Part shown: one piece after another, positions 36,305 through 43,856 of the stretch
How positions within the stretch are numbered: the first letter of the stretch is position 1
How the letters are laid out: each line of letters opens with the position of its first letter
Assembly: GCF_003330845.1 (NCBI RefSeq)
Contig: NZ_CP026121.1
Location: 2,151,501 to 2,215,500, forward strand
Source: Streptomyces sp. Go-475
GTDB taxonomy: Bacteria > Actinomycetota > Actinomycetes > Streptomycetales > Streptomycetaceae
Direction of reading: 5' to 3'
Length of the DNA stretch: 64,000 bases
Made by a program: the position numbers and the translations under genes
Notes under the pieces: model-generated
What the model was told of the DNA's origin: nothing
What the model saw: the letters and a program-made list of their open reading frames with translations, nothing else
Database searches by the model: none

Positions 36305-37258
36305 TTACATGATCGGGTCGGGCTCCCGCGCCAGGTCGGCCGCGCCCACCAGACCCGCCTTGTTGCCCAGTTCCGCGGCGCGGACCTCGGCGACCGGGCG
36401 CCAGTTGCCGCCGACCAGCCAGCGCTTGTAGGACTTGCGGATGGGGCCCAGGACCAGTTCGCCCTCGTCGGAGAGGCCGCCGCCGACGATGAACGCCGAG
36501 GGGTCGAAGAGGGAGGCGAGGTCGGCGAGGCCCGCGCCGACCCAGCGGGCCAGCTCGCGGTAGGAGTCGACGGCCACGCGGTCGCCCTGGCGGGCGGCCA
36601 TGGAGATGTGCTTGCCCTCGATGCCGTCGGGCGTGCCGTTGCCGAGGCCGAGCAGGATCTCGGCGTTCTCGGGGGTGGCGTTGGCGCGCTGCTTGGCGTA
36701 CCTCACCAGCGCCCGGCCCGAGGCGTACTGCTCCCAGCAGCCCTGCGAGCCGCAGCCGCACAGCAGGCCGTCCGGCACCATCCGGATGTGGCCGAACTCG
36801 GCGGCCACGCCGAAGTGGCCGCGGCGCAGCTTGTTGCCGATGATGATGCCGCCGCCGAGGCCCGTGCCGAGCGTGATGCAGATGACGTTGCGGTGGCCCT
36901 TGCCGGCGCCGAACTTGTACTCGCCCCACGCCGCGGCGTTCGCGTCGTTCTCGACGACCACCGGGAGGCCCACACGGGCCTCGACCTTCTCCTTGAGCGG
37001 CTCGTTGCGCCAGTGGATGTTGGGCGCGAAGTAGACCTCGGAGCGCTGCCGGTTCACGTAGCCGGCGGCGCCGATGCCCACACCGACGATGTCGTGTCCG
37101 ACGCGTGCGCCGTCCACCGCCGAGGCGATGGCGTCCACGATGCCCTCGGGCGTGCCCGGGGTCGGCACCTTGTGGGTCGAGAGGATGTTGCCTTCCTCAT
37201 CGACCACGCCGGCCGCGATCTTCGTGCCGCCGATGTCGACGCCGATGGTGAGTCCCAT
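36305..37258 (-). CDS. glkA: glucokinase (ROK family)
   Basis: A 317-residue ATP-dependent glucokinase of the ROK family; in Streptomyces GlkA is also central to carbon catabolite repression. The phosphate motif is IGVDIGGTKIAAGVVDE, the catalytic Asp lies in VVVENDANAAAWGEYKFGAG, the adenosine region is ITLGTGLGGGII, and the ROK zinc motif LLCGCGSQGCWEQYASG is intact. C-terminal FIVGGGLSDEGELVLGPI completes the family. ATG 37258 is the natural start. It is followed downstream by the phosphatase-like gene with a repeat in the gap. Confidence 0.96.
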   Translation of the reverse strand: MGLTIGVDIGGTKIAAGVVDEEGNILSTHKVPTPGTPEGIVDAIASAVDGARVGHDIVGVGIGAAGYVNRQRSEVYFAPNIHWRNEPLKEKVEARVGLPVVVENDANAAAWGEYKFGAGKGHRNVICITLGTGLGGGIIIGNKLRRGHFGVAAEFGHIRMVPDGLLCGCGSQGCWEQYASGRALVRYAKQRANATPENAEILLGLGNGTPDGIEGKHISMAARQGDRVAVDSYRELARWVGAGLADLASLFDPSAFIVGGGLSDEGELVLGPIRKSYKRWLVGGNWRPVAEVRAAELGNKAGLVGAADLAREPDPIM

Positions 37259-37391
37259 GAATCCCTCAGTTTCGGTCGAGCCCCGCTACGGCCAACGGTA
37301 CCCGAGGCCCCGCCGTCGGGTTCGCCGTCGTCCGCCCGCTGGGCACACCGGACGGCGTCGCGCTGTCCGCCGCCTCGCCGGGGGCCGGGGC

Positions 37392-37892
37392 TCAGTCCAG
37401 GTCGATGCGCTCCCCGGGGCCGCCCTCGTCGCCTTTGTCACGGCGTTCGTCCAGGTCACGGGGGTCGTCGCGGTCGTCGCGGCCGGTCCAGCGCCGTTCC
37501 TGGGCCTGGACGGCGGAGCGGTAGGCGGCGAGCAGTTCGTTCCCGGCGGCGGCCAGGTGGTCGAAGACGTCCGGGTTGCGTTCGATGACGGGTTCCACGG
37601 CGTCCTTGGCCTGCTGGACGACCTGGCGTACGACCTGCTGGGCCGCGGGCCCCGCGACCGCGCCGAACAGGGGGGACTGGAGGCCGGACAGCTTGTCCGC
37701 GACGGCGTCGACGAGCTTCTTCAGTTCCTCGGCGGCCGAGCCGGGGGGCGGGCCGTACTGGGTGCGGCGGCGGGCCTTCTCCGCCTCGAGGTCCTCGGCG
37801 CACGCGGTCGCCCAGGCGTCGGCGTCGGTCGCCCGCTCCTCGTCCACGGCGTCTTCGCGGGCCTCGCCGGGCGGGGGGAGCTCTTCGCTCAT
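37392..37892 (-). CDS. DUF5304 protein
   Basis: A 166-residue protein of the actinobacterial DUF5304 family. It opens with an acidic stretch (EAREDAVDEERATDADAWAT), followed by the conserved ACAEDLEAEKARRRTQYGPPPGSAAEELKKL, an amphipathic region LQSPLFGAVAGPAAQQVVRQVVQQA and NPDVFDHLAAAGNELLAAYRSAVQAQERRWT; the end is charged and disordered. Function unknown. ATG 37892 has CAGGAG six to seven bases upstream. Directly downstream of the ArsA-like ATPase on the same strand, 44 bases apart, so probably co-transcribed. Confidence 0.85.
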   Translation of the reverse strand: MSEELPPPGEAREDAVDEERATDADAWATACAEDLEAEKARRRTQYGPPPGSAAEELKKLVDAVADKLSGLQSPLFGAVAGPAAQQVVRQVVQQAKDAVEPVIERNPDVFDHLAAAGNELLAAYRSAVQAQERRWTGRDDRDDPRDLDERRDKGDEGGPGERIDLD

Positions 37893-37936
37893 GACGGACT
37901 CCTGACTACGGTTCGTCCCTACGACGTTACCCCCTC

Positions 37937-39106
37937 TCACCGCGTCCGCGGCCAGAGCTTCGGGTCGGGGGCGAAGCGGATGCGCAGCTCGCCCTCGCGC
38001 AGGGCGGCGCCGTCGACGGTGCAGCGGCGCAGCGCCGAGGGCAGCGGGACGACACGGCGGAACCGGCCCGCCGTGACGGCGAGTTCGTCGCCGCGCCGGA
38101 CGAGGTCCAGCTCGTCGCGTATGGCGCCGGGCAGCGGGATGTGCCAGACGAGCACGCCGTCCGCGCCGAGCCGGTCGGTCACGGGCCAGTCGACGGCGGG
38201 GGCGTCCGCGCCGGGTCCGGGCACGGCCAGGGCGGTGAGGTCGTCGGTGCCGCGCGGGTCGCGGCCGAGGTGGGTGACGGTGCGGACGTCGTACGACTCG
38301 CGCCACTCCTCCAGTGTCTTGCGCTGCTGGGCGACCGGTCCGGCCAGCCAGGTGTCCGGGGACGCCTCGGGCAGGACGCGGTTGGCGACCACGAGGTCGG
38401 TGCGCAGGCCGCGCAGGGCGAGGCCCAGGCCGGCGGTGCGGACGGCGTCGGCACCGGCCGGGCCGGGTTCGGCGACGAGGCGGACGACGGTGTCGCGGTC
38501 GGCGACGACGGCCTCCACGGCGGCCAGCTCCAGGTCCCAGCGGGCCGCCGTCTCGTACAGCCACTCCGCGGGCATCGGGACGCCGGCGAGCCGGCCCAGG
38601 ACGGGGCGCAGGGCGCGGGCCGCCTGCCGTTCGGGCGGGAGCAGCCGGCGCAGGTAGCGGCGGAGTTCCTCGGGCAGGGCGAGCAGGGCGAGGGCCTGCG
38701 GGGCCGGGGGCAGGTCGACGACGAGGAGGCCGTACTTCTCCGACAGCGCGGCGTCGCGCAGGGCGCGCAGCAGGGCGAGTTCCTCCGCGCCGGGGAGCGG
38801 GGTGAGTTCCTCCGGGTCGAGGCGGGAGGCGCCGAGGAGGTCCAGTGCGGAGGAGGCGCGCTCCTGGAGGGCGGTGAGGTCCCGGCGGAAGTCCTGGGCG
38901 GGGTCGGGGCGCCAGGCGGTGAGGTGCGGGGCGGCTTCGGCCGGGGCCGGGCCGGTCGGGACGCCGAGGGCGGCACCGAGGGTGTCCGTGGGGTCGGCGG
39001 ACAGCACGAGGGTGTCCGTGCCGCCGGCCGCCGCGGCCAGGGCGGTGGCGGCCGCGAGGGTGGTACGACCGCTGCCGCCGGGGCCGGTGATCAGGAGGGT
39101 GCGCAT
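37937..39106 (-). CDS. ArsA-like ATPase with degenerate P-loop
   Basis: A 389-residue SIMIBI-class (ArsA/MinD-like) protein comparable to mycobacterial Rv2184c. The N-terminus is MRTLLITGPGGSGRTTLAAAT: the deviant Walker A GKGGxGKT of ArsA is changed at both lysines (first to Pro, invariant one to Arg). Switch I-like VLSADPTDTLGAALG and Walker B-like YGLLVVDLPPAPQALALL are recognisable, and the C-terminal domain (VLVWHIPLPGAIRDELDLVRRGDELAVTAGRFRR) matches the ArsA HSP20-like domain. Nucleotide hydrolysis may be weak or lost. ATG 39106. Neighbours DUF5304 and an SRPBCC protein are on the same strand. Confidence 0.85.
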   Translation of the reverse strand: MRTLLITGPGGSGRTTLAAATALAAAAGGTDTLVLSADPTDTLGAALGVPTGPAPAEAAPHLTAWRPDPAQDFRRDLTALQERASSALDLLGASRLDPEELTPLPGAEELALLRALRDAALSEKYGLLVVDLPPAPQALALLALPEELRRYLRRLLPPERQAARALRPVLGRLAGVPMPAEWLYETAARWDLELAAVEAVVADRDTVVRLVAEPGPAGADAVRTAGLGLALRGLRTDLVVANRVLPEASPDTWLAGPVAQQRKTLEEWRESYDVRTVTHLGRDPRGTDDLTALAVPGPGADAPAVDWPVTDRLGADGVLVWHIPLPGAIRDELDLVRRGDELAVTAGRFRRVVPLPSALRRCTVDGAALREGELRIRFAPDPKLWPRTR

Positions 39107-39159
39107 GGGGTTGAACGGTACCCGGGCGTTGATGGGGTGCCCGGTGCCAGGCGGACCTG

Positions 39160-39211
39160 GGGGCGCGGGGAACTGCGCGACCGGCCGCTACGCGCCCGCA
39201 CCCGCGGCTCC
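39160..39211. repeat. dispersed Streptomyces-type repeat, copy B
   Basis: GGGGCGCGGGGAACTGCGCG followed by ACCGGCCGCTACGCGCCCGC and ACCCGCGG; in inverted orientation it matches the repeats at 36245-36285 and 53564-53640. Located between the SRPBCC and ArsA-like genes. Confidence 0.6.
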
Positions 39212-39231
39212 TGCGTGAACCCCGGCGGCGC

Positions 39232-39669
39232 CTAGGCGGACTCGACCCGCTTCTTCAACCCCGCCAGCGCCCGGTCGATGATGACCTTCTCCGCCTTGCG
39301 CTTGATCATGCCGAGCATGGGGATCTTGACGTCGACGGTCAGCGCGTACGTGACCTCCGTACCCCCCGCCCCGGCCGGCTTCAACAGGTACGTACCGTCG
39401 AGGGACCGCAGCATCTGGGACTTCACCAGCGTCCAGGAGACCTCGTGTTCACCGGTCCAGGTGTACGCCAGCACCTGGTCGTCCTTGATCGCGCCGGCGT
39501 CCATGACGAGCCGGACCTGCTCGGCGCGGCCCTGCTCGTCGGTCTTCAGGACCTCCGCCTCCTTCACCTCGCCGGTCCAGTCCGGGTAGCGGGCGAAATC
39601 GGCGATGACCGTCATGACGTCGGCCGGGGCCGCCTCGATGGTGATGCTCGAGCTGGTGTGTTCCGCCAT
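39232..39669 (-). CDS. SRPBCC-fold (polyketide cyclase/START-like) protein
   Basis: A 145-residue lipid-binding-fold protein: SITIEAAPADVMTVIADFARYPDWTGEVKEAEVL is the classic SRPBCC opening, later SWTLVKSQMLRSLDGTYLL and IPMLGMIKRKAEKVIIDRALAGLKKRVES, close to mycobacterial Rv2185c. Ligand unknown. ATG 39669 has GGAGGAG eight bases upstream. It is encoded upstream of the ArsA-like ATPase on the same strand, an association also found in mycobacteria, hinting at shared lipid handling. Confidence 0.9.
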   Translation of the reverse strand: MAEHTSSSITIEAAPADVMTVIADFARYPDWTGEVKEAEVLKTDEQGRAEQVRLVMDAGAIKDDQVLAYTWTGEHEVSWTLVKSQMLRSLDGTYLLKPAGAGGTEVTYALTVDVKIPMLGMIKRKAEKVIIDRALAGLKKRVESA

Positions 39670-39780
39670 CGCCGTGGCTCCTCCAGATACGGGCCGGTAA
39701 GAGGTCGTCCTGCGCACGTGTGTGCAGCGTGAAGGCTACCGCGCGCGGGACCCGCCGATCTCACCCGACCTGGGCGGCCC

Positions 39781-40578
39781 TCACCATTCCAGCGCCCACG
39801 GCGTCCCGGTCCCCGCGAAGTGCCCCACGTTCACACACTCGGTTGCCCCGATCCGCATCCTGTGCACCAGCGGCTGGTGCACGTGCCCGAAGAGGGAGTA
39901 GCGGGGCCGGGTGCGGCGGATGGCGTCCAGCAGGGCCCGGCTGCCGCGCTCGAAGCGGCGCGCGACCGTGTCGTAGACCAGCTCCGGGACCTCGGGCGGG
40001 ATGTGCGTGCACAGCACGTCGACCTCGCCGACCGCCTCGATCTTCGCCGCGTACTCCTCGTCGCTGATCTCGTACGGCGTCCGCATCGGTGTGCGCAGGC
40101 CGCCGCCGACGAAGCCGAAGACCCGGCCGCCGATCTCGACGCGCTGGCCGTCGAGGACGGTCGTGCCGGGGCCGGCGTACTCCTGCCACAGGGGCGGCAT
40201 GTCGACGTTGCCGTAGGTGGCGTACGTCGGAGTGGGGAACGCGGCGAACAGCTCCGCGTACTGCTTGCGCACCGCCTTCTCGATCACCGCGGCGCGGTCC
40301 CCGCCGATGCCGGCCCACAGCCGGGCCCCGAACTCCCTGGCCTCCTCGAAGCGCCGGGCGGTGCGCAGCGCGACGATGCGGTCGGCGTTCTCGACGCCGA
40401 ACAGGTCGGGGAAGATGCCGCGCGAGTGGTCGGCGTAGTCGAGGAAGAGGACGAGGTCGCCCAGGCAGATCAGCGCGTCGGCGCCCTCGCCGGCTCTGGC
40501 CAGGTCACGGGCGTTGCCGTGCACGTCGCTGACCACGTGCACACGTGTCCTTCTGTCTGCGGCGGGTGTGGGTGCCAT
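39781..40578 (-). CDS. metallophosphoesterase
   Basis: A 265-residue calcineurin-type phosphoesterase. Metal-binding motifs in order: HVVSDVHGNARDL, LICLGDLVLFLDY, YATYGNVDMPPL (GN[H/V]D position with Val), VLCTHIPPEVPEL and the terminal LFGHVHQPLVHR. Substrate is unknown. ATG 40578 lacks a ribosome binding site and a TACGCT box is eight bases upstream, so the message may be leaderless. It is divergent from fadD. Confidence 0.88.
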   Translation of the reverse strand: MAPTPAADRRTRVHVVSDVHGNARDLARAGEGADALICLGDLVLFLDYADHSRGIFPDLFGVENADRIVALRTARRFEEAREFGARLWAGIGGDRAAVIEKAVRKQYAELFAAFPTPTYATYGNVDMPPLWQEYAGPGTTVLDGQRVEIGGRVFGFVGGGLRTPMRTPYEISDEEYAAKIEAVGEVDVLCTHIPPEVPELVYDTVARRFERGSRALLDAIRRTRPRYSLFGHVHQPLVHRMRIGATECVNVGHFAGTGTPWALEW

Positions 40579-40636
40579 GACGATCAAGCGTAAGCGTGTG
40601 CGGCATACGTGAACAGTGGCGGCCCTACCTGCGGTT

Positions 40637-40664
40637 ACTGGCCAGTCATTTAGTCCGTGGACTA
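40637..40664. promoter_or_regulatory. two adjacent palindromes upstream of fadD
   Basis: ACTGGCCAGT (40637-40646) and TAGTCCGTGGACTA (40651-40664) are both perfect inverted repeats, four bases apart, in the 296-base divergent region between the phosphoesterase and fadD. Their position near the phosphoesterase promoter and about 210 bases upstream of fadD suits a regulator-binding site; the regulator is unknown. Confidence 0.45.
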
Positions 40665-40874
40665 CTGTGCGCGAAGGAATACCCAACTGTGTGACGCAGC
40701 GAACATCTCGACGGGCCCCCCTGTCGGAGACGCCATACCGGCGGGTAACGTCCGGGCAGTCCAGTCGTGCTCTGCATTTCAACAAGTGAATGCCCGAGCA
40801 CCCGCCCGAGCCTTGGACCGCACCGTCGCAGCACACACCGTCGTGGCGCCGGCGCCCTATGAGGAGCAGCAGTC

Positions 40875-42671
40875 TTGCGCGAGTTCAGCCTTCCGGCCTT
40901 GTACGAGGTCCCCGCGGACGGGAACCTGACCGACATCGTCCGCAGAAACGCCGCGCAGCACCCGGACGTCGCCGTGATCGCCCGCAAGGTCGGGGGCGCC
41001 TGGCAGGACGTCTCGGCCACCGCCTTCCTCGCCGAGGTGCGCACGGCCGCGAAGGGCCTGATCGCCGCCGGGGTCCAGCCGGGCGACCGGGTGGGCCTGA
41101 TGTCCCGCACCCGGTACGAGTGGACGCTGCTGGACTTCGCGATCTGGAGCGCGGGCGCGGTGACCGTGCCGGTGTACGAGACCAGTTCGCCGGAGCAGGT
41201 GCGGTGGATCCTCGGCGACTCGGGGGCGACCGCCTGCGTCGTGGAGACCGACGCCCACACGGCCGCCGTCGAGTCGGTGCGCGACGGGCTGCCGGCGCTC
41301 AAGCACGTGTGGCAGATCGAGGGCGGCGGCCTCGACGAGCTGGGCCGGCTCGGCCAGGACGTCACGGACGAGACGGTCGAGGAGCGCAGCTCGATCGCCA
41401 AGGCGGACGACCCGGCGACCATCGTCTACACCTCGGGCACCACCGGCCGTCCCAAGGGCTGTGTGCTCACCCACCGCAACTTCTTCGCGGACTGCGGGAA
41501 CGTGGTGGAGCGGCTGCGGCCGCTGTTCCGCACGGGCGAGTGTTCGGTGCTGCTCTTCCTGCCGCTCGCGCACGTCTTCGGCCGGCTGGTGCAGATCGCG
41601 CCGATGATGGCGCCGATCAAGCTCGGCTGCGTCCCGGACATCAAGAACCTCACCGACGAGCTGGCCTCCTTCCGGCCGACGCTGATCCTGGGCGTGCCGC
41701 GTGTCTTCGAGAAGGTCTACAACTCGGCGCGCGCCAAGGCGCAGGCCGACGGCAAGGGCAAGATCTTCGACAAGGCCGCCGACACGGCGATCGCGTACAG
41801 CAAGGCACTGGACACCCCGTCGGGCCCGTCCCTGGGGCTGCGGATCAAACACAAGACGTTCGACAAACTCGTCTACAGCAAGCTCCGCGCGGTCCTCGGC
41901 GGCCGGGGAGAGTACGCCATCTCCGGCGGCGCCCCGCTGGGCGAGCGGCTCGGGCACTTCTTCCGCGGCATCGGCTTCACGGTGCTGGAGGGCTACGGCC
42001 TGACCGAGTCCTGCGCCCCCACCGCGTTCAACCCCTGGGACCGGCAGAAGATCGGCACGGTCGGCCAGCCGCTGCCCGGCTCGGTGATCCGGATCGCCGA
42101 CGACGGCGAGGTGCTGCTGCACGGCGAGCACATCTTCAAGGAGTACTGGAACAACCCCGCCGCGACCGCGGAGGCGCTGGCCGACGGCTGGTTCCACACC
42201 GGTGACATCGGCACCCTCGACGAGGACGGCTACCTCACGATCACCGGCCGCAAGAAGGAGATCATCGTCACCGCGGGCGGCAAGAACGTCGCCCCGGCGG
42301 TGATCGAGGACCGCATCCGGGCGCACGCGCTGGTCGCGGAGTGCATGGTGGTGGGCGACGGGCGGCCGTTCGTGGGCGCGCTGGTCACCATCGACGAGGA
42401 GTTCCTGGGCCGCTGGTGCGCGGACCACGGCAAGCCGGCGGGTTCCACCGCGGCGTCGCTGTGCGAGGACCCGGACCTGCTGGCCGCGATCCAGGCGGCG
42501 GTCGACGACGGCAACGCCGCGGTGTCGAAGGCGGAATCGGTGCGGAAGTTCCGCATCCTGTCCTCCCAGTTCACGGAGGAGTCGGGCCACCTGACGCCCT
42601 CGCTGAAGCTGAAGCGGAACGTGGTGGCGAAGGACTACGCGGACGAGATCGAGGCGATCTACGCGAAGTGA
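40875..42671 (+). CDS. fadD: long-chain acyl-CoA synthetase (FadD15-like)
   Basis: A 598-residue AMP-forming ligase activating long-chain fatty acids to acyl-CoA. The AMP-binding P-loop is TIVYTSGTTGRPKGCVLTHRNF; further motifs are LFLPLAHVFGRLVQ, EYAISGGAPLGERLGHFF, TVLEGYGLTESCAPTAFN, ADGWFHTGDIGTLDEDGYLTI and the Lys-containing tail LTPSLKLKRNVV. TTG 40875 follows GAGGAG five bases upstream. In mycobacteria the equivalent gene (fadD15) precedes pimB'; here an 11-kb block lies between them. Confidence 0.95.
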   Translation: MREFSLPALYEVPADGNLTDIVRRNAAQHPDVAVIARKVGGAWQDVSATAFLAEVRTAAKGLIAAGVQPGDRVGLMSRTRYEWTLLDFAIWSAGAVTVPVYETSSPEQVRWILGDSGATACVVETDAHTAAVESVRDGLPALKHVWQIEGGGLDELGRLGQDVTDETVEERSSIAKADDPATIVYTSGTTGRPKGCVLTHRNFFADCGNVVERLRPLFRTGECSVLLFLPLAHVFGRLVQIAPMMAPIKLGCVPDIKNLTDELASFRPTLILGVPRVFEKVYNSARAKAQADGKGKIFDKAADTAIAYSKALDTPSGPSLGLRIKHKTFDKLVYSKLRAVLGGRGEYAISGGAPLGERLGHFFRGIGFTVLEGYGLTESCAPTAFNPWDRQKIGTVGQPLPGSVIRIADDGEVLLHGEHIFKEYWNNPAATAEALADGWFHTGDIGTLDEDGYLTITGRKKEIIVTAGGKNVAPAVIEDRIRAHALVAECMVVGDGRPFVGALVTIDEEFLGRWCADHGKPAGSTAASLCEDPDLLAAIQAAVDDGNAAVSKAESVRKFRILSSQFTEESGHLTPSLKLKRNVVAKDYADEIEAIYAK

Positions 42672-42820
42672 CCGTGGGTGCCGGGGTGCCGTCGGCCGAG
42701 CCGGAGGAGCCCGAGGCATCCGAGTGGTACGGCGCCCCGGGCCCCCGCGCGGCAGGCGTCGTCAGCCGGACACGGCCGACAGGGCGCGGGCGACGAGGGC
42801 GAGCGCTCGCGCCTCCGCCC

Positions 42821-43741
42821 TCACACCTTGCTCTTCAGCCAGGCGACGATGCGGTCGTACACGCCCGGTTCGCTCAGCAGGGAGCCGCCGTGCGCGGACC
42901 CGGCTACGACATGGGTCTGGATCCGGCCGCCGGGCACGCCCTTGTCCTCGGCCGTGGCCTTCAGGTCGGTGGAGTGGACGGGCGGCACGAAGTCGTCCTC
43001 CGAGTGGACCAGGTACATCGGGGCGTCGGCCGGATCGACCCAGTTCTTGGAGACCATGCTGCGCCAGGTGTCCCAGCAGGAGGGGTGGAGCGTGGTCGAG
43101 GTGTCGTCGGAGTCGGGGTAACAGCGGGCGAGGATGGCCGAGTTGTCGCGGAGTTTGCGCTTCTTGGCGTCAGTGGAGGTGTTGCCGTCGTTCCACGCCC
43201 GGTAGGGGGAGGCGACGGGTGAGAGGGCGACCACGCCCTTGAGCCGCAGGGCGCCCGCGCCGTGCGTCGCCGCGTCGGTGGCGAGCTGGCCGCCGGCCGA
43301 GGAGCCGAGCAGCAGCACACGGTTGGGGTCGACGTCGAACTCGGCGGCGTGGGAACGGATCCAGGCGACGGCGTCGGCGACGTCGTCGCGCTGGGCCGGC
43401 CACGCGGCCTCGAAGTTGAGCCGGTACCTGATGGCGAACACCTGGAAGCCCTCGGCGGCGAAGCGCTCCGCCGAAGAGGACCAGTCGGTCTGGTGGTACC
43501 AGTAGCCGCCGTGGATCAGCACGAGCGCGGGCTTCGGTCCGGAACCGCTCTGGTTCCAGTGGGCGTCGAGGGTCTGGCGCGGGTGGGTGCCGTACTTGTG
43601 GGTGGTTTTGGCCGCGCCGACCTGCACGGTCTGTGTCGTGCCGGCGCCCTGGGCGGCCGGGGCGGTCGAGACGGTGGTGGAGAGGGCGACGGCGCCGGCC
43701 ACGGTGAGGGCGGCGAGCGCGGGCAGGGTTAAGCGACGCAT
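42821..43741 (-). CDS. secreted alpha/beta hydrolase (esterase/lipase)
   Basis: A 306-residue exported hydrolase. Signal peptide: MRRLTLPALAALTVAGAVAL, cleaved near APAAQGAG. The oxyanion motif is ALVLIHGGYWYHQTDW, the nucleophile RVLLLGSSAGGQLATDA, the acid in YLVHSEDDFVPPVHS and the His in VVAGSAHGGSLLSEPG, a full hormone-sensitive-lipase-like triad. It is downstream of the FG-GAP gene and separated from it by a strong hairpin (43790-43829), so probably has its own promoter. ATG 43741. Confidence 0.9.
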   Translation of the reverse strand: MRRLTLPALAALTVAGAVALSTTVSTAPAAQGAGTTQTVQVGAAKTTHKYGTHPRQTLDAHWNQSGSGPKPALVLIHGGYWYHQTDWSSSAERFAAEGFQVFAIRYRLNFEAAWPAQRDDVADAVAWIRSHAAEFDVDPNRVLLLGSSAGGQLATDAATHGAGALRLKGVVALSPVASPYRAWNDGNTSTDAKKRKLRDNSAILARCYPDSDDTSTTLHPSCWDTWRSMVSKNWVDPADAPMYLVHSEDDFVPPVHSTDLKATAEDKGVPGGRIQTHVVAGSAHGGSLLSEPGVYDRIVAWLKSKV

Positions 43742-43789
43742 GAGTATGTGCTTTCGGGCGGAGATGACGGAGGAAGTGGCGGGTGACCT

Positions 43790-43829
43790 GCCGGTCCCGC
43801 GGCGGCGCAGGGCCTGCCGCGGGACCGGC
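43790..43829 (-). terminator. hairpin after the FG-GAP gene
   Basis: GCCGGTCCCGCGGC (43790-43803) pairs with GCCGCGGGACCGGC (43816-43829) around a 12-base loop, 14 bp without mismatch. It ends the toxin-immunity operon (last gene stops at 43857). Confidence 0.75.
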
Positions 43830-43856
43830 GGTGTGTGACGCCGGGGCGTCGGTGCC

